A stretch of DNA of 10,684 bases. It comes from Ga0077536 sp943370145 (GTDB taxonomy: Bacteria; Pseudomonadota; Gammaproteobacteria; Ga0077536). Below, piece after piece: positions 1-7,700 of this stretch (the stretch's first letter is position 1; each line of letters starts with the position of its first letter). A program made the position numbers and the translations under genes. Below the pieces are notes generated by a model, which was not told where the DNA came from, did not search any database, and saw only the letters and a program-made list of their open reading frames with translations. The stretch spans positions 1 to 10,684 of the forward strand of contig CALRPY020000098.1 in assembly GCA_943370145.1 (NCBI GenBank). Reading direction: 5' to 3'.

Positions 1-213
1 GCCGGCGCTCGCCAGCAGTGCAGCCGAGCCGGCTGCGGCTGCAGGCCACGCGGCCAGCGACACCGGGGCGCCGGACGCGGCATCGATCACGACCGCCTCG
101 CGGACCCCAGTCACCGCCGCGCAGACTTCTTCCAGCACGCGCTGCACCGGGGCGAGCGCGCGCGGGCGCAGTGCATGCGCCTGGCGGCTATCGTCGACGG
201 GGCTGTCGGGCAT
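1..213 (-). CDS. Hypothetical protein, N-terminal fragment (runs off window)
   Basis: An ATG at 213-211 opens a frame that stays open for 71 codons to the window edge. A GGAAAAG stretch lies about 8 bases upstream and could serve as a ribosome binding site. The protein begins MPDSPVDDSRQ and continues with an amphipathic stretch (VQRVLEEVCAAVTGV) and then a strand-like segment (REAVVIDAASGAPV) followed by AAWP. That helix-then-strand layout resembles the start of a GAF or Roadblock/LC7-type domain, but this is only an impression and too little is present to assign a family. It does not resemble the start of GlcE, which would be the expected gene after glcD. Codon use is GC-rich at third positions like the neighbours. 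It lies 188 bases downstream of glcD on the same strand, so it may have its own promoter. Confidence 0.5.
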   Translation of the reverse strand, partial: MPDSPVDDSRQAHALRPRALAPVQRVLEEVCAAVTGVREAVVIDAASGAPVSLAAWPAAAAGSAALLASAG

Positions 214-353
214 CGATCTTTTCCGTGTTGGCTGCGGCCGGCGCTGCATTGCGCCGGATTCATCGCGGGCATCGGGCCGGACAGCCCTGCGCCAGACAGC
301 TAGCGGCGGGCGACGCGGCCGCCCTGACGGAAAATCTCTCGGGAAACGACGGG

Positions 354-385
354 AAAAACCCACTCGCCGCGCATCACGCGCGCGG
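354..385 (-). terminator. Possible weak intrinsic terminator after glcD
   Basis: Read on the minus strand, downstream of the glcD stop, CCGCGC and GCGCGG (385-380 and 372-367) can pair around a 7-base loop. A run of five T follows at 358-354, after an 8-base gap. The gap between stem and T-run is longer than in a standard Rho-independent terminator, so function is doubtful. The same bases also hold a short 14-base-period direct repeat (atcacgcgc at 373 and 387). Confidence 0.25.
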
Positions 386-401
386 TATCACGCGCTTGGA
401 C

Positions 402-1847
402 TCAGAAGCGTTCGAGTGCCGGATGCGGCAGGCGGCCGCCGTGGACGTGCATCGCGCCGAACTCGGCGCAGCGCTGCAGCGTAGGCACGGCGCGACCGGG
501 GTTGAGCAGGCCTGCCGGGTCGAAGGCCGCCTTCAGGCGGTGGAATGCCTCGAGCTCGGGCGTGCGGAACTGCACGCACATCGAGTCCAGCTTCTCGACG
601 CCGACGCCGTGCTCGCCGGTGACGGTGCCGCCGACCTCGATGCAGAGTTCCAGGATGCGCGCGCCCAGCGCCTCGGCGCGGGCCAGCTGTTCGTCGACGT
701 TCGCGTCGTAGGCAATGAGCGGGTGGAGATTGCCGTCACCGGCGTGGAAGACGTTCGCGACCGGCAGCCCGTAGTCGACCGCGAGTTCGGCGATGCGCGA
801 CAGCACCCGCGACAGCTCGCGGCGCGGGATGGTGCCATCCATGCAGTAGTAGTCGGGCGCGATGCGGCCGATGGCCGGAAATGCCGACTTGCGCCCCTTC
901 CAGAAGCCGAGGCGCTCCGCCTCGTCGCGCGAGCAGCGGAGTTCCGTCGCGCCGAAGTCGCGCAGCAGGCTCTCGACGCGGGCGCGCTGGGCGGTCACTT
1001 CCGCCGCGCTGCCGTCGAGTTCGCACAGCAGGATCGCGGCTGCGTCCAGCGGGTAGCCGCAATGCGCGTAGTCCTCGGCGCAGCGCGTCGCGAGCCGGTC
1101 CATCATTTCCAGCCCGGCCGGAATGATGCCGGCCTCGATGATGCCGGCCACCGCCGCGCCGGCGGCCTCGACGGTGGCGAAGGCCGCGAGCAGCACCTGC
1201 GCCACGGGCGGCTTCGGCAGCAGCTTCACCGTGACCTCGGTGACGATGCCGAGCAGGCCTTCGGAGCCGTTGAGAATCGCGAGCAGGTCATAGCCCGGCG
1301 CATCCAGCGTCTTGCCGCCAATCTCGAGCAGCTCCCCGTCGGCGAGCAGGACCTTGAGCCCCAGCACGTTGTGCACCGTGAGGCCGTACTTGAGGCAGTG
1401 CACGCCGCCCGAATTCTCGGCCACGTTGCCACCGATCGAGCAGGCGATCTGCGACGACGGATCCGGCGCGTAGTACAGACCGTGCGGCGCCGCCGCCTCG
1501 GAGATCGCAAGGTTGCGCACCCCGGGCTCGACCACCGCCACGCGATTCAGCGGGTCGATCTCCAGGATGCGGTTGAATCGCGCCAGCGACAGCAGGCAGC
1601 CCTCGGCGAGCGGCAGCGCGCCGCCTGACAACCCGGTACCGGCGCCGCGCGGGACGATCGGCACCGCATGCTGCCGGCACAGGGCGAGAATGCCTCGGAG
1701 CTCGTCGAACGTGCGGGGCAGGCAGACCACCCGGGGCATGGCGCGATAGGCCGACAGGCCATCGCATTCGAAGGGGCGCTTCGCCTCGGAGTCGGTGAGC
1801 AGCGCGTCGCGCGGCAGGAGTTGCGCGAGCGCGGCTTCGAAGCTCAT
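402..1847 (-). CDS. glcD: Glycolate oxidase FAD-binding subunit GlcD
   Basis: This is the FAD-linked catalytic subunit of glycolate oxidase, which oxidises glycolate to glyoxylate and passes electrons to the respiratory chain together with GlcE and GlcF. The 481-residue protein is close to the usual GlcD length (499 in E. coli). The FAD-binding type 4 domain covers roughly residues 37-215, with the PRGAGTGLSGGALPL signature at 66-80, PDPSSQIACSIGGNVAEN at 128-145 and HCLKYGLTVHN at 150-160. The FAD oxidase C-terminal domain follows to about residue 455, with NVFHAGDGNLHPL at 365-377, GEHGVG at 411-416 and AAFDPAGLLNPG at 440-451. The tail CAEFGAMHVH..LP.P.LERF matches E. coli GlcD from memory and separates it from D-lactate dehydrogenase relatives. 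The start lies 9 bases after the stop of the upstream GlgC-like gene with no strong ribosome binding site, which suggests translational coupling. Neither glcE nor glcF follows in this window. Without them it could be a stand-alone 2-hydroxyacid dehydrogenase, but sequence similarity favours true GlcD. Confidence 0.93.
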   Translation of the reverse strand: MSFEAALAQLLPRDALLTDSEAKRPFECDGLSAYRAMPRVVCLPRTFDELRGILALCRQHAVPIVPRGAGTGLSGGALPLAEGCLLSLARFNRILEIDPLNRVAVVEPGVRNLAISEAAAPHGLYYAPDPSSQIACSIGGNVAENSGGVHCLKYGLTVHNVLGLKVLLADGELLEIGGKTLDAPGYDLLAILNGSEGLLGIVTEVTVKLLPKPPVAQVLLAAFATVEAAGAAVAGIIEAGIIPAGLEMMDRLATRCAEDYAHCGYPLDAAAILLCELDGSAAEVTAQRARVESLLRDFGATELRCSRDEAERLGFWKGRKSAFPAIGRIAPDYYCMDGTIPRRELSRVLSRIAELAVDYGLPVANVFHAGDGNLHPLIAYDANVDEQLARAEALGARILELCIEVGGTVTGEHGVGVEKLDSMCVQFRTPELEAFHRLKAAFDPAGLLNPGRAVPTLQRCAEFGAMHVHGGRLPHPALERF

Positions 1848-1856
1848 CGCGTGCGG

Positions 1857-3083
1857 CTACTCGAAGCGGTAATTGGACGGGATGACGACGACGCCGGCCG
1901 GCGTGACGTGGAAGCGCTCGGCGTCGCGCTTGCGATCGATGCCGATTTCCTCGTACGGCGGAATCGACACGCTGCGATCGCAGATCGTGCGGCGTACGCG
2001 GGCGCCTTCGCCGACGCTGACGCCGAGGAACAGGATGGAGTCTTCGACCGTCGCGCCGTCGTTGATGTAGACCCGGTTGCCGAGCACGCTGCGGCTGACG
2101 CCGCCGCCGGCGATGATGGTGCCGCCCGCGACGATGGAATTAACGCAGATGCCCTCATTGCACGAGCGCCCCGGCACCGTGCGCGCCGGCGGGCGCTGCA
2201 TCTGGTAGGTCCGGATCGGCCAGTCCGCCTGGTAGATGTCCAGGGGCGGTTCCAGCTTCAGCAGGTCCATGTTGGTTTCGTAGTAGTGGTCCAGGCTGTC
2301 CAGCGGCCGCCAGTAGCGGTCCTGCGACACCCGGCCGTACTTGCCGCCGAAACGATAGGCCATCAGGCGCTTGCGCCCGAACACGCGCTCCCGCAGCAGG
2401 TCGATGATGTCGAGCTGGTGGGTGCCCTCGCGGCCGGCCTCGGTGAGGATTTCAATCAGGCACTTGCGGTTGAAGGCGTAGACCTCCATCGGCGCGAGCG
2501 CGGAGCCGTCCTCCGGCAGCGGCGCGGCCGGGGACTGGCGTTCAATGGCCGCGACCGTGTCGCCGTGCAGGCGCAGGTGGCTGCCGAAAGGGAAACCCCC
2601 GGCAGTGTCGTGATCGATGGTCGCGATCGTGACGTCGGCGTTGTGCTCGGTGTGGAACTGGAGTACCGCCGCGTAGTCCATGCGGTAAATCTGTTCGCCG
2701 GAAATCACCATCACGACCTCTTCGGCGGCGCCGTCGAGGAAATACAGGTTCTCGTGCAGGGCGTTCGCCTGGCCGGTATAGACCGTCAGGTGTTCGTTGA
2801 TTGGCGGCGACACCGCGGCGACGAACTCGCCGAGGTCGGTGTTGAAGATCGACCAGCCGTCGCGCAGGTGATTCTGCAGGGACAGCGAATTGAACTGGGT
2901 GAAGACCGTGATTTTCCGCAGGCCCGAGTGCATGCAGTTGGTCAGGGCGAAATCGATGATCCGGTAGTTGCCGGCATAGGGCAACGCCGCCGCGGTCCGG
3001 CGGGCGGTCAACGGCATCAGGCCCTTGCCATCACCGGTGGCAAGTACGATGCACAGGGTCTCGTTGAGGTTGTTCGGTAGCAT
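1857..3083 (-). CDS. ADP-glucose pyrophosphorylase (GlgC) family protein, active-site residues lost
   Basis: The 408-residue protein belongs to the glucose-1-phosphate adenylyltransferase family, which makes ADP-glucose for glycogen synthesis. Family hallmarks remain: YRIIDFALTNCMHSGLRKI at 40-58, EFV near 86, IYRMDY at 132-137, NMDLL at 271-275, WPIRTY at 288-293, PPAR at 298-301, and a left-handed beta-helix tail with SIVAGGTII and VGEGARVRRTICDR. The catalytic signatures are changed. The N-terminal GGRGTRL-type motif reads TGDGKGL at 16-22, so its arginine is glycine. RAKPAV reads RTAAAL at 29-34, so the lysine is alanine. AGDHIY reads SGEQIY, replacing the catalytic aspartate (E. coli Asp142) with Glu130. 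The sugar-phosphate lysine of EKP (Lys195) is Arg182. YWRDVGT reads YWRPLDS, replacing another metal-site aspartate with Pro260. The reading frame is intact, so this is not a frameshift. I infer a non-catalytic or regulatory subunit comparable in principle to GlgD or the plant large subunit, or a new function. The start is fixed because an in-frame TAA lies 15 bases upstream. It leads the transcript into glcD. Confidence 0.85.
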   Translation of the reverse strand: MLPNNLNETLCIVLATGDGKGLMPLTARRTAAALPYAGNYRIIDFALTNCMHSGLRKITVFTQFNSLSLQNHLRDGWSIFNTDLGEFVAAVSPPINEHLTVYTGQANALHENLYFLDGAAEEVVMVISGEQIYRMDYAAVLQFHTEHNADVTIATIDHDTAGGFPFGSHLRLHGDTVAAIERQSPAAPLPEDGSALAPMEVYAFNRKCLIEILTEAGREGTHQLDIIDLLRERVFGRKRLMAYRFGGKYGRVSQDRYWRPLDSLDHYYETNMDLLKLEPPLDIYQADWPIRTYQMQRPPARTVPGRSCNEGICVNSIVAGGTIIAGGGVSRSVLGNRVYINDGATVEDSILFLGVSVGEGARVRRTICDRSVSIPPYEEIGIDRKRDAERFHVTPAGVVVIPSNYRFE

Positions 3084-3097
3084 GGCGCGGGCGTCGC

Positions 3098-3125
3098 ATT
3101 ATACGTGGCGCTCGTCCCACGGGAA
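3098..3125 (-). promoter_or_regulatory. Candidate promoter for the glgC-like/glcD transcript
   Basis: On the minus strand a perfect TATAAT box occupies 3103-3098. With a 16-base spacer the -35 position reads TTCCCG (3125-3120), only a partial match to TTGACA. Transcription would start near 3091, leaving a leader of about 8 bases before the ATG at 3083 and no Shine-Dalgarno sequence, so the message would be nearly leaderless. An imperfect inverted repeat, cgtgg at 3104-3108 and ccacg at 3117-3121, fills the spacer and could be an operator. The -10 box is convincing in such a GC-rich region; the operator is speculative. Confidence 0.5.
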
Positions 3126-3147
3126 CCCCAGGACCGCACGAACAGGC

Positions 3148-3215
3148 TTGACTCACAAGCGCTTGAAGCGCGCCACGCGGCGGTAGTCGCTTAAGAATGA
3201 ATTAGTTATCTTAGT
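3148..3215 (+). promoter_or_regulatory. Probable promoter region of the rng operon
   Basis: Upstream of rng, bases 3187-3217 form an unusually AT-rich island (ttaagaatgaattagttat and on) in an otherwise GC-rich genome. TATCTT at 3207-3212 is a possible -10 box, but no good -35 sits at standard spacing. The TTGACT at 3148-3153 and TTGAAG at 3163-3168 do not line up with a -10 at 16-18 bases. A perfect 10-base palindrome, caagcgcttg, occupies 3156-3165 and could be a regulator site. A promoter is expected here because the four-gene plus-strand operon has no other obvious start. The exact elements are uncertain. Confidence 0.3.
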
Positions 3216-3249
3216 CACCCCCACTGCCCGACCAGCTCCCGCCCGCAGC

Positions 3250-4764
3250 ATGTCCGAAGAAATACTCGTCAACGTGACGCCCCAGGAGACCCGCGTCGCC
3301 TTCATCGAGAATGGCGTGCTGCAGGAGGTCCTGATCGAGCGCGCACGGCGCCGCGGCATCGTCGGCAACATCTACCTCGGGCGGGTCAGCCGCGTGCTGC
3401 CCGGCATGGGCGCGGCCTTCGTCGACGTCGGCCTCGCCCGCGCGGCCTTCCTGCACGTGTCGGACATCGCGGAGGCCGACCAGCGCGCGGCGGCCACCGG
3501 CACCGAGGTCCCGATCGAGCAGGCCGTGCACGAAGGCCAGCAGATCCTGGTCCAGGTCACGAAGGAGCCGCTGGGCACCAAGGGCGCGCGGCTCAGCAGC
3601 TACATCAGCATCCCGTCCCGTTACCTCGTGTTCATGCCCCAGAGCAATGCGCTGGGCATCTCGCAGCGCATCGAACAGGACGAGGAACGCAAGCGCCTGC
3701 GCGACCTGATGCTCGAACTCGAGCCCGGGCTGTCACCGATGAGCGCGCCGCCGGAAGACGGCAAGGCCGCCTCGGCGCCCGGCGCGCGCGGCGGCTTCAT
3801 CGTGCGCACCGCCGCCGAGGGTGTCGGGCGCGACGACATCGCGGCGGACATGGCCTTCCTGCGGCGCCTCTGGCTGTCGCTGGACGACAGGCTGCGCCAG
3901 GCGCGGCCCCCGGTCGTGATCTATGAGGACCTGCCGCTGATCCTGCGGCTCATCCGCGACCTGTCGGCCACCAAGGCCGAGAAGATACGCATCGACTCGC
4001 GCGAAACCTTCGGCAAGGTGAAATCCTTCGCGGAGGAACTGGTGCCCTCGCTGGTGCCGCACCTCGAACACTATCCCGGCGAACGGCCAATCCTCGACCT
4101 CTACTCCACCGAGGACGAAATCCAGCGCGCCCTGCAGCGCAAGGTGGAACTGAAATCGGGCGGGCACCTCGTGATCGACCAGACCGAAGCGATGACGACG
4201 ATCGACGTCAACACTGGCGGTTTCGTCGGCCATCGCAACCTCGAGGAGACGATCTTCAAGACCAACCTCGAAGCCGCGCAGGCCATCGCGCGCCAGCTGC
4301 GCCTGCGCAACCTGGGCGGCATCATCATCGTCGACTTCATCGACATGGTCGAAGAGGACCATCGCCGACAGGTGCTGCGCGCGCTGGAGAAAAGCCTCGA
4401 GCGCGACCACTCGAAGATCACGATCAGCGAGGTGACTTCGCTGGGCCTCGTGCAGATCACGCGCAAGCGCACGCGCGAGAGCCTGGAGCACGTGCTGTGC
4501 GAAGCCTGCCCGACCTGCGCCGGGCGCGGCTCGATCAAGTCGGCGGAAACGGTGTGCTACGAGATCTTCCGCGAGATTCTGCGCGAGCAGCGACAGTTCG
4601 ACGCGCGCAAGCTCCTCGTCGTCGCGTCGCAGACCGTCGTCGACATGCTGCTGGACGAAGAGTCCAACAGCGTGGCCGAGCTCGAGGCGTTCATCGGCAT
4701 CCCGATCCGCTTTCAGGTCGAGTCGAACTACACGCAGGAACAATACGACGTCGTGCTGCTGTAG
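3250..4764 (+). CDS. rng: Ribonuclease G
   Basis: This is the endoribonuclease that matures the 5' end of 16S rRNA and helps degrade mRNA. At 504 residues it is slightly longer than E. coli RNase G (489) and much shorter than RNase E, whose degradosome-binding C-terminal half is absent. The N-terminus MSEEILVNVTPQETRVA is typical. An S1 RNA-binding domain covers about residues 35-125, including GRVSRVLPGMGAAFVDVGL. The DNase I-like catalytic core holds the two metal-binding aspartates, Asp319 in TTIDVNTG and Asp362 in IIIVDFIDM, 43 residues apart as in RNase E (303 and 346). The Zn-link CPTC is at 420-423 in LCEACPTCAGRG. About 14 extra residues sit near 158-180 (EPGLSPMSAPPEDG and on), a Pro/Ala/Gly-rich stretch just before GGFIVRTAAEGVG. 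The C-terminus NYTQEQYDVVLL matches the family ending. There is no clear Shine-Dalgarno, but this ATG gives the conserved N-terminus. It is the first gene of the operon; yhdP begins 7 bases after its stop. E. coli has the same rng-yhdP order. Confidence 0.97.
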   Translation: MSEEILVNVTPQETRVAFIENGVLQEVLIERARRRGIVGNIYLGRVSRVLPGMGAAFVDVGLARAAFLHVSDIAEADQRAAATGTEVPIEQAVHEGQQILVQVTKEPLGTKGARLSSYISIPSRYLVFMPQSNALGISQRIEQDEERKRLRDLMLELEPGLSPMSAPPEDGKAASAPGARGGFIVRTAAEGVGRDDIAADMAFLRRLWLSLDDRLRQARPPVVIYEDLPLILRLIRDLSATKAEKIRIDSRETFGKVKSFAEELVPSLVPHLEHYPGERPILDLYSTEDEIQRALQRKVELKSGGHLVIDQTEAMTTIDVNTGGFVGHRNLEETIFKTNLEAAQAIARQLRLRNLGGIIIVDFIDMVEEDHRRQVLRALEKSLERDHSKITISEVTSLGLVQITRKRTRESLEHVLCEACPTCAGRGSIKSAETVCYEIFREILREQRQFDARKLLVVASQTVVDMLLDEESNSVAELEAFIGIPIRFQVESNYTQEQYDVVLL

Positions 4765-4771
4765 CGTCGCG

Positions 4772-7700
4772 ATGCGCGTCCTGTTCAACCGCAGCCTTCG
4801 CCTCGCCTGGTACAGCGTCGCCGCGCTGCTGGTGACGGCGGCGCTCGCGAGCATCGCGCTGCGCCTTGCACTACCGGGACTGGACGCGCGGCGGCCGGCG
4901 ATCGAGCGCATCGTCAGCCGGCTGACCGGCGTGCCCGTGCACCTGGCCCGCATCGACGCGCGCTGGCGTGGCGCCTTTCCGTCCCTGACCGTCGATGGCG
5001 TCACGCTCGGCGACACGCCGGACGGGCTGCATTTCGAGCATGCCACGGTCGACGTCGCGCTGCTCGCCACCCTGCGCCGGCGCGAGTTCGTGCTGGAGCG
5101 GCTCGAACTCGCGGGGATCCGGCTCAAGGTCCGGCGCGACGCGGACGGTCGTTTCGTCATTGCCGGCATCCCGCCACGACGCTCCACCATTCTCGACTGG
5201 GCACTGCGCCAGCGCGACATCGTGATCAGCGAGGCGGATGTCGAGTTCGAGGATGCGCTGCGCGGCACGCCGTCGCGGCACTTCAAGGACCTGCACCTCG
5301 CCCTGCGCGGCGGGCGGGAGGTCATCATGCACGGCGGGATCGATGGCGACAGCGTATTGGGGGCGGCGCCGCGTTTCGAGCTGCGCATCGCGCGCAACGC
5401 GGCCATCGAGCTGCGCCTGGCCGTGCGCGGCGTGGAGCCCGCGCCACTGCTTGCGTTCGCCGGTCGGCCAAGCGGCAACGCGGCGAACATCGCGACGGTC
5501 GACGGCGAACTGTGGCTGCGTTGGCAGGAGGGGGCGCTGCGCCGGATCGCATTCGACCTCAAGGCGAACCTCACCGCCGCGGCGCGGCCGGCCGGCTACG
5601 GCCCGAAGTCCCTCCTCACCGCGGGCGTGGCCAGCAGCGCGGACGGGGGCTGGCGGGTCCGCCTGTCGCGGCTCGTCGCCAGCCCGAGCGCCGGGGCCAC
5701 GCCCGCCATCAGCGCGCTGATGTCCATCCGGCCCGGGCCGGATGGCCTGGCGCTCGATCTCGCGGCCGATTCGCTCTCCCTGGACCTGGCTGAAGCACTG
5801 AGCGTGGCGCTGCCGACGCTCCCCCATACGCTGTTCCGGGGTGAGTTGCGGAACTTGCGCGGCGCGCTCCGTCAGCGGCAGGGGGCCATGCCGGCGTTCT
5901 ACATGGCGGGCCGCCTGCTGCACGGACACCTGGGCCGGAAGCCACCGGCGCCCGGGGTCGACCGCCTGGACGCCGGCTTCGCCGTCAACGCCACCGCCGG
6001 CGCCCTGGCCTTCGACGGCGGTGGTTTCGTGTTCGAGGAGCCCGAGCGCCTCGTCGAGCCCGTGGCGCTGAGCGGCATGACCGGCGCGGTCACGTGGCGG
6101 CGCCTCGACGATGGCTGGCGCTTCGCGACTGCCGGGCTCGACGGGCTCGCGGCCGGCCTCCCGTTCGCGATCAGCGGCAACGTCGACGTCGGTCACGACC
6201 GCCGTCCGCGCGTCGATGCCGAAGTCGAGCTTGGCGCCGCGAATCTTGCCCGACTCCATCTGCTGTTGCCGAAGGGCGCACTCAAGGAGCGTGCCGAGAC
6301 CTGGTTCCGTCGCGCGTTCCGCAGCGGCCGGCTCGAACACCTGCGCGGCGAACTGCGGGGCGACCTCGCGCAGTTCCCCTTCGACGAAGGCGACGGCCTG
6401 TTCAGCGTCGCGTTCGACGTGGCCGACACCGAGCTCGAATACTCTGACAAGTGGCCGGTCATCACCGAGGTCACGGGGCGCGGTGCAATCGCCGGACGTC
6501 ATCTTGCGGTGACGATTCCGGGTGCGAAGTTCTTCGCGTCGCCGGGCCGCGACATCGAGCTCTCGATTGCCGACCTGTTCAATCCCCTGCCCGTGCTGCT
6601 CGGCACCGGCACCGTGCGCGCGAACCACGCGGACGTGATGGCGATGATCGCGCAGAGCCCGCTGCGTGACGGCCCGCTGCGGCGGCTCGGCGAGTTCACG
6701 CTCGACGGCGCGTTCGACCTGGCGCTGAATCTCGACATCGGGCTCAAGCGCGGCGAGCGCAAGACGGCGACCGGGACTGTCCGTTTCGAGGGCAACGACT
6801 TCAGCGCGGGCGAACAGGTCGAACTGGGTGCGTTGCGCGGCGAACTCGCCTTCTCGCGGGAGCGCTGGCGCGGCGAGGACATCAGCGCCGTCTTCGACGG
6901 CGAGCCGGTGACCCTCGCGCTCGAGGGCCGCGGGCCGGCGACCGCGCCGGGCGCAGGCACCGAGGTCCGCATGCGTGGCAAGTCCGGGAGCGCGCAGCTG
7001 CTCGGCCAACTCGACCGCTATACCCCCTTCCTGCACGCCTGGCTCGCGCGCAACGACAAGCTCGGCGCGCTGCAGGGCGAAGCCACGTGGGACGCGACAT
7101 TGAGCCTGCCCAGCGCACCGCCGGAAGCGGCGCCGCCGCCGCGCCGGCTGCGGCTCGAGTCCAGCCTCGCGGGTCTTGCGGTCGATCTCCCCTGGCCCGT
7201 GGGGAAAACCGCCGCCGAGCAGCGCCGGCTGCGCGTCGACGCGGAACTGGGCGGCACGGGCCTGCGCAGCGTCCGCGTGGCGCTGGACGACACGGCACGT
7301 GTCCGCGTCGACCGGGAACGACGCGACGACGGCAGCTCGCGCCTCATTCGGACCGACCTTGCTTTCGGCCCGCAGGAACCGGAGGCGAGCGAGCCCGGCA
7401 TCCACCTGCACGGTGAACTCGACCTGCTGCCGCTCGCGGAGTGGACCCGCCTGCTCGCCAACGCCGCGCCGCGCGATTCACCCGCCGCCGCGCTGCCGGT
7501 GAGTTTCGACACGCGCGTGAAGCGCTTCCAGATCATCGGCCAGACCTTCACGGACGTGCGCTTCAAGGGCTACAAGGATGTCAACGCCTGGCGGATCAGC
7601 ACCGACAGCGCGCGCGTGAAGGGCGAGATCACCGCCCCGCTGAAGCTCGAAAGCGCGCCGCTGACATTGAATCTCGAGCGACTGTGGCTGGAGAAGCACG

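Noticed and set aside
18..1628. 536-residue open frame on the plus strand
   Set aside because: It lies antisense to glcD, which is strongly supported by motifs; the frame has no recognisable family features and its Arg/Ala-rich composition is typical of GC-rich shadow frames.
1668..3080. 470-residue open frame on the plus strand
   Set aside because: Antisense to the GlgC-like gene; no family motifs, and the GlgC fold signatures on the other strand explain the region.
1857..3083. Frameshift or sequencing error as the cause of the altered GlgC active site
   Set aside because: Conserved family residues flank each changed position in the same frame, so the differences are substitutions rather than a frame disruption.
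3733..5574. 613-residue open frame on the minus strand
   Set aside because: Antisense to rng and the start of yhdP and crosses the boundary between them; Arg/Ser-rich composition without motifs.
4871..7411. 846-residue open frame on the minus strand
   Set aside because: Very long but antisense to yhdP; it arises from GC-rich codon positions and has no domain or start context of its own.
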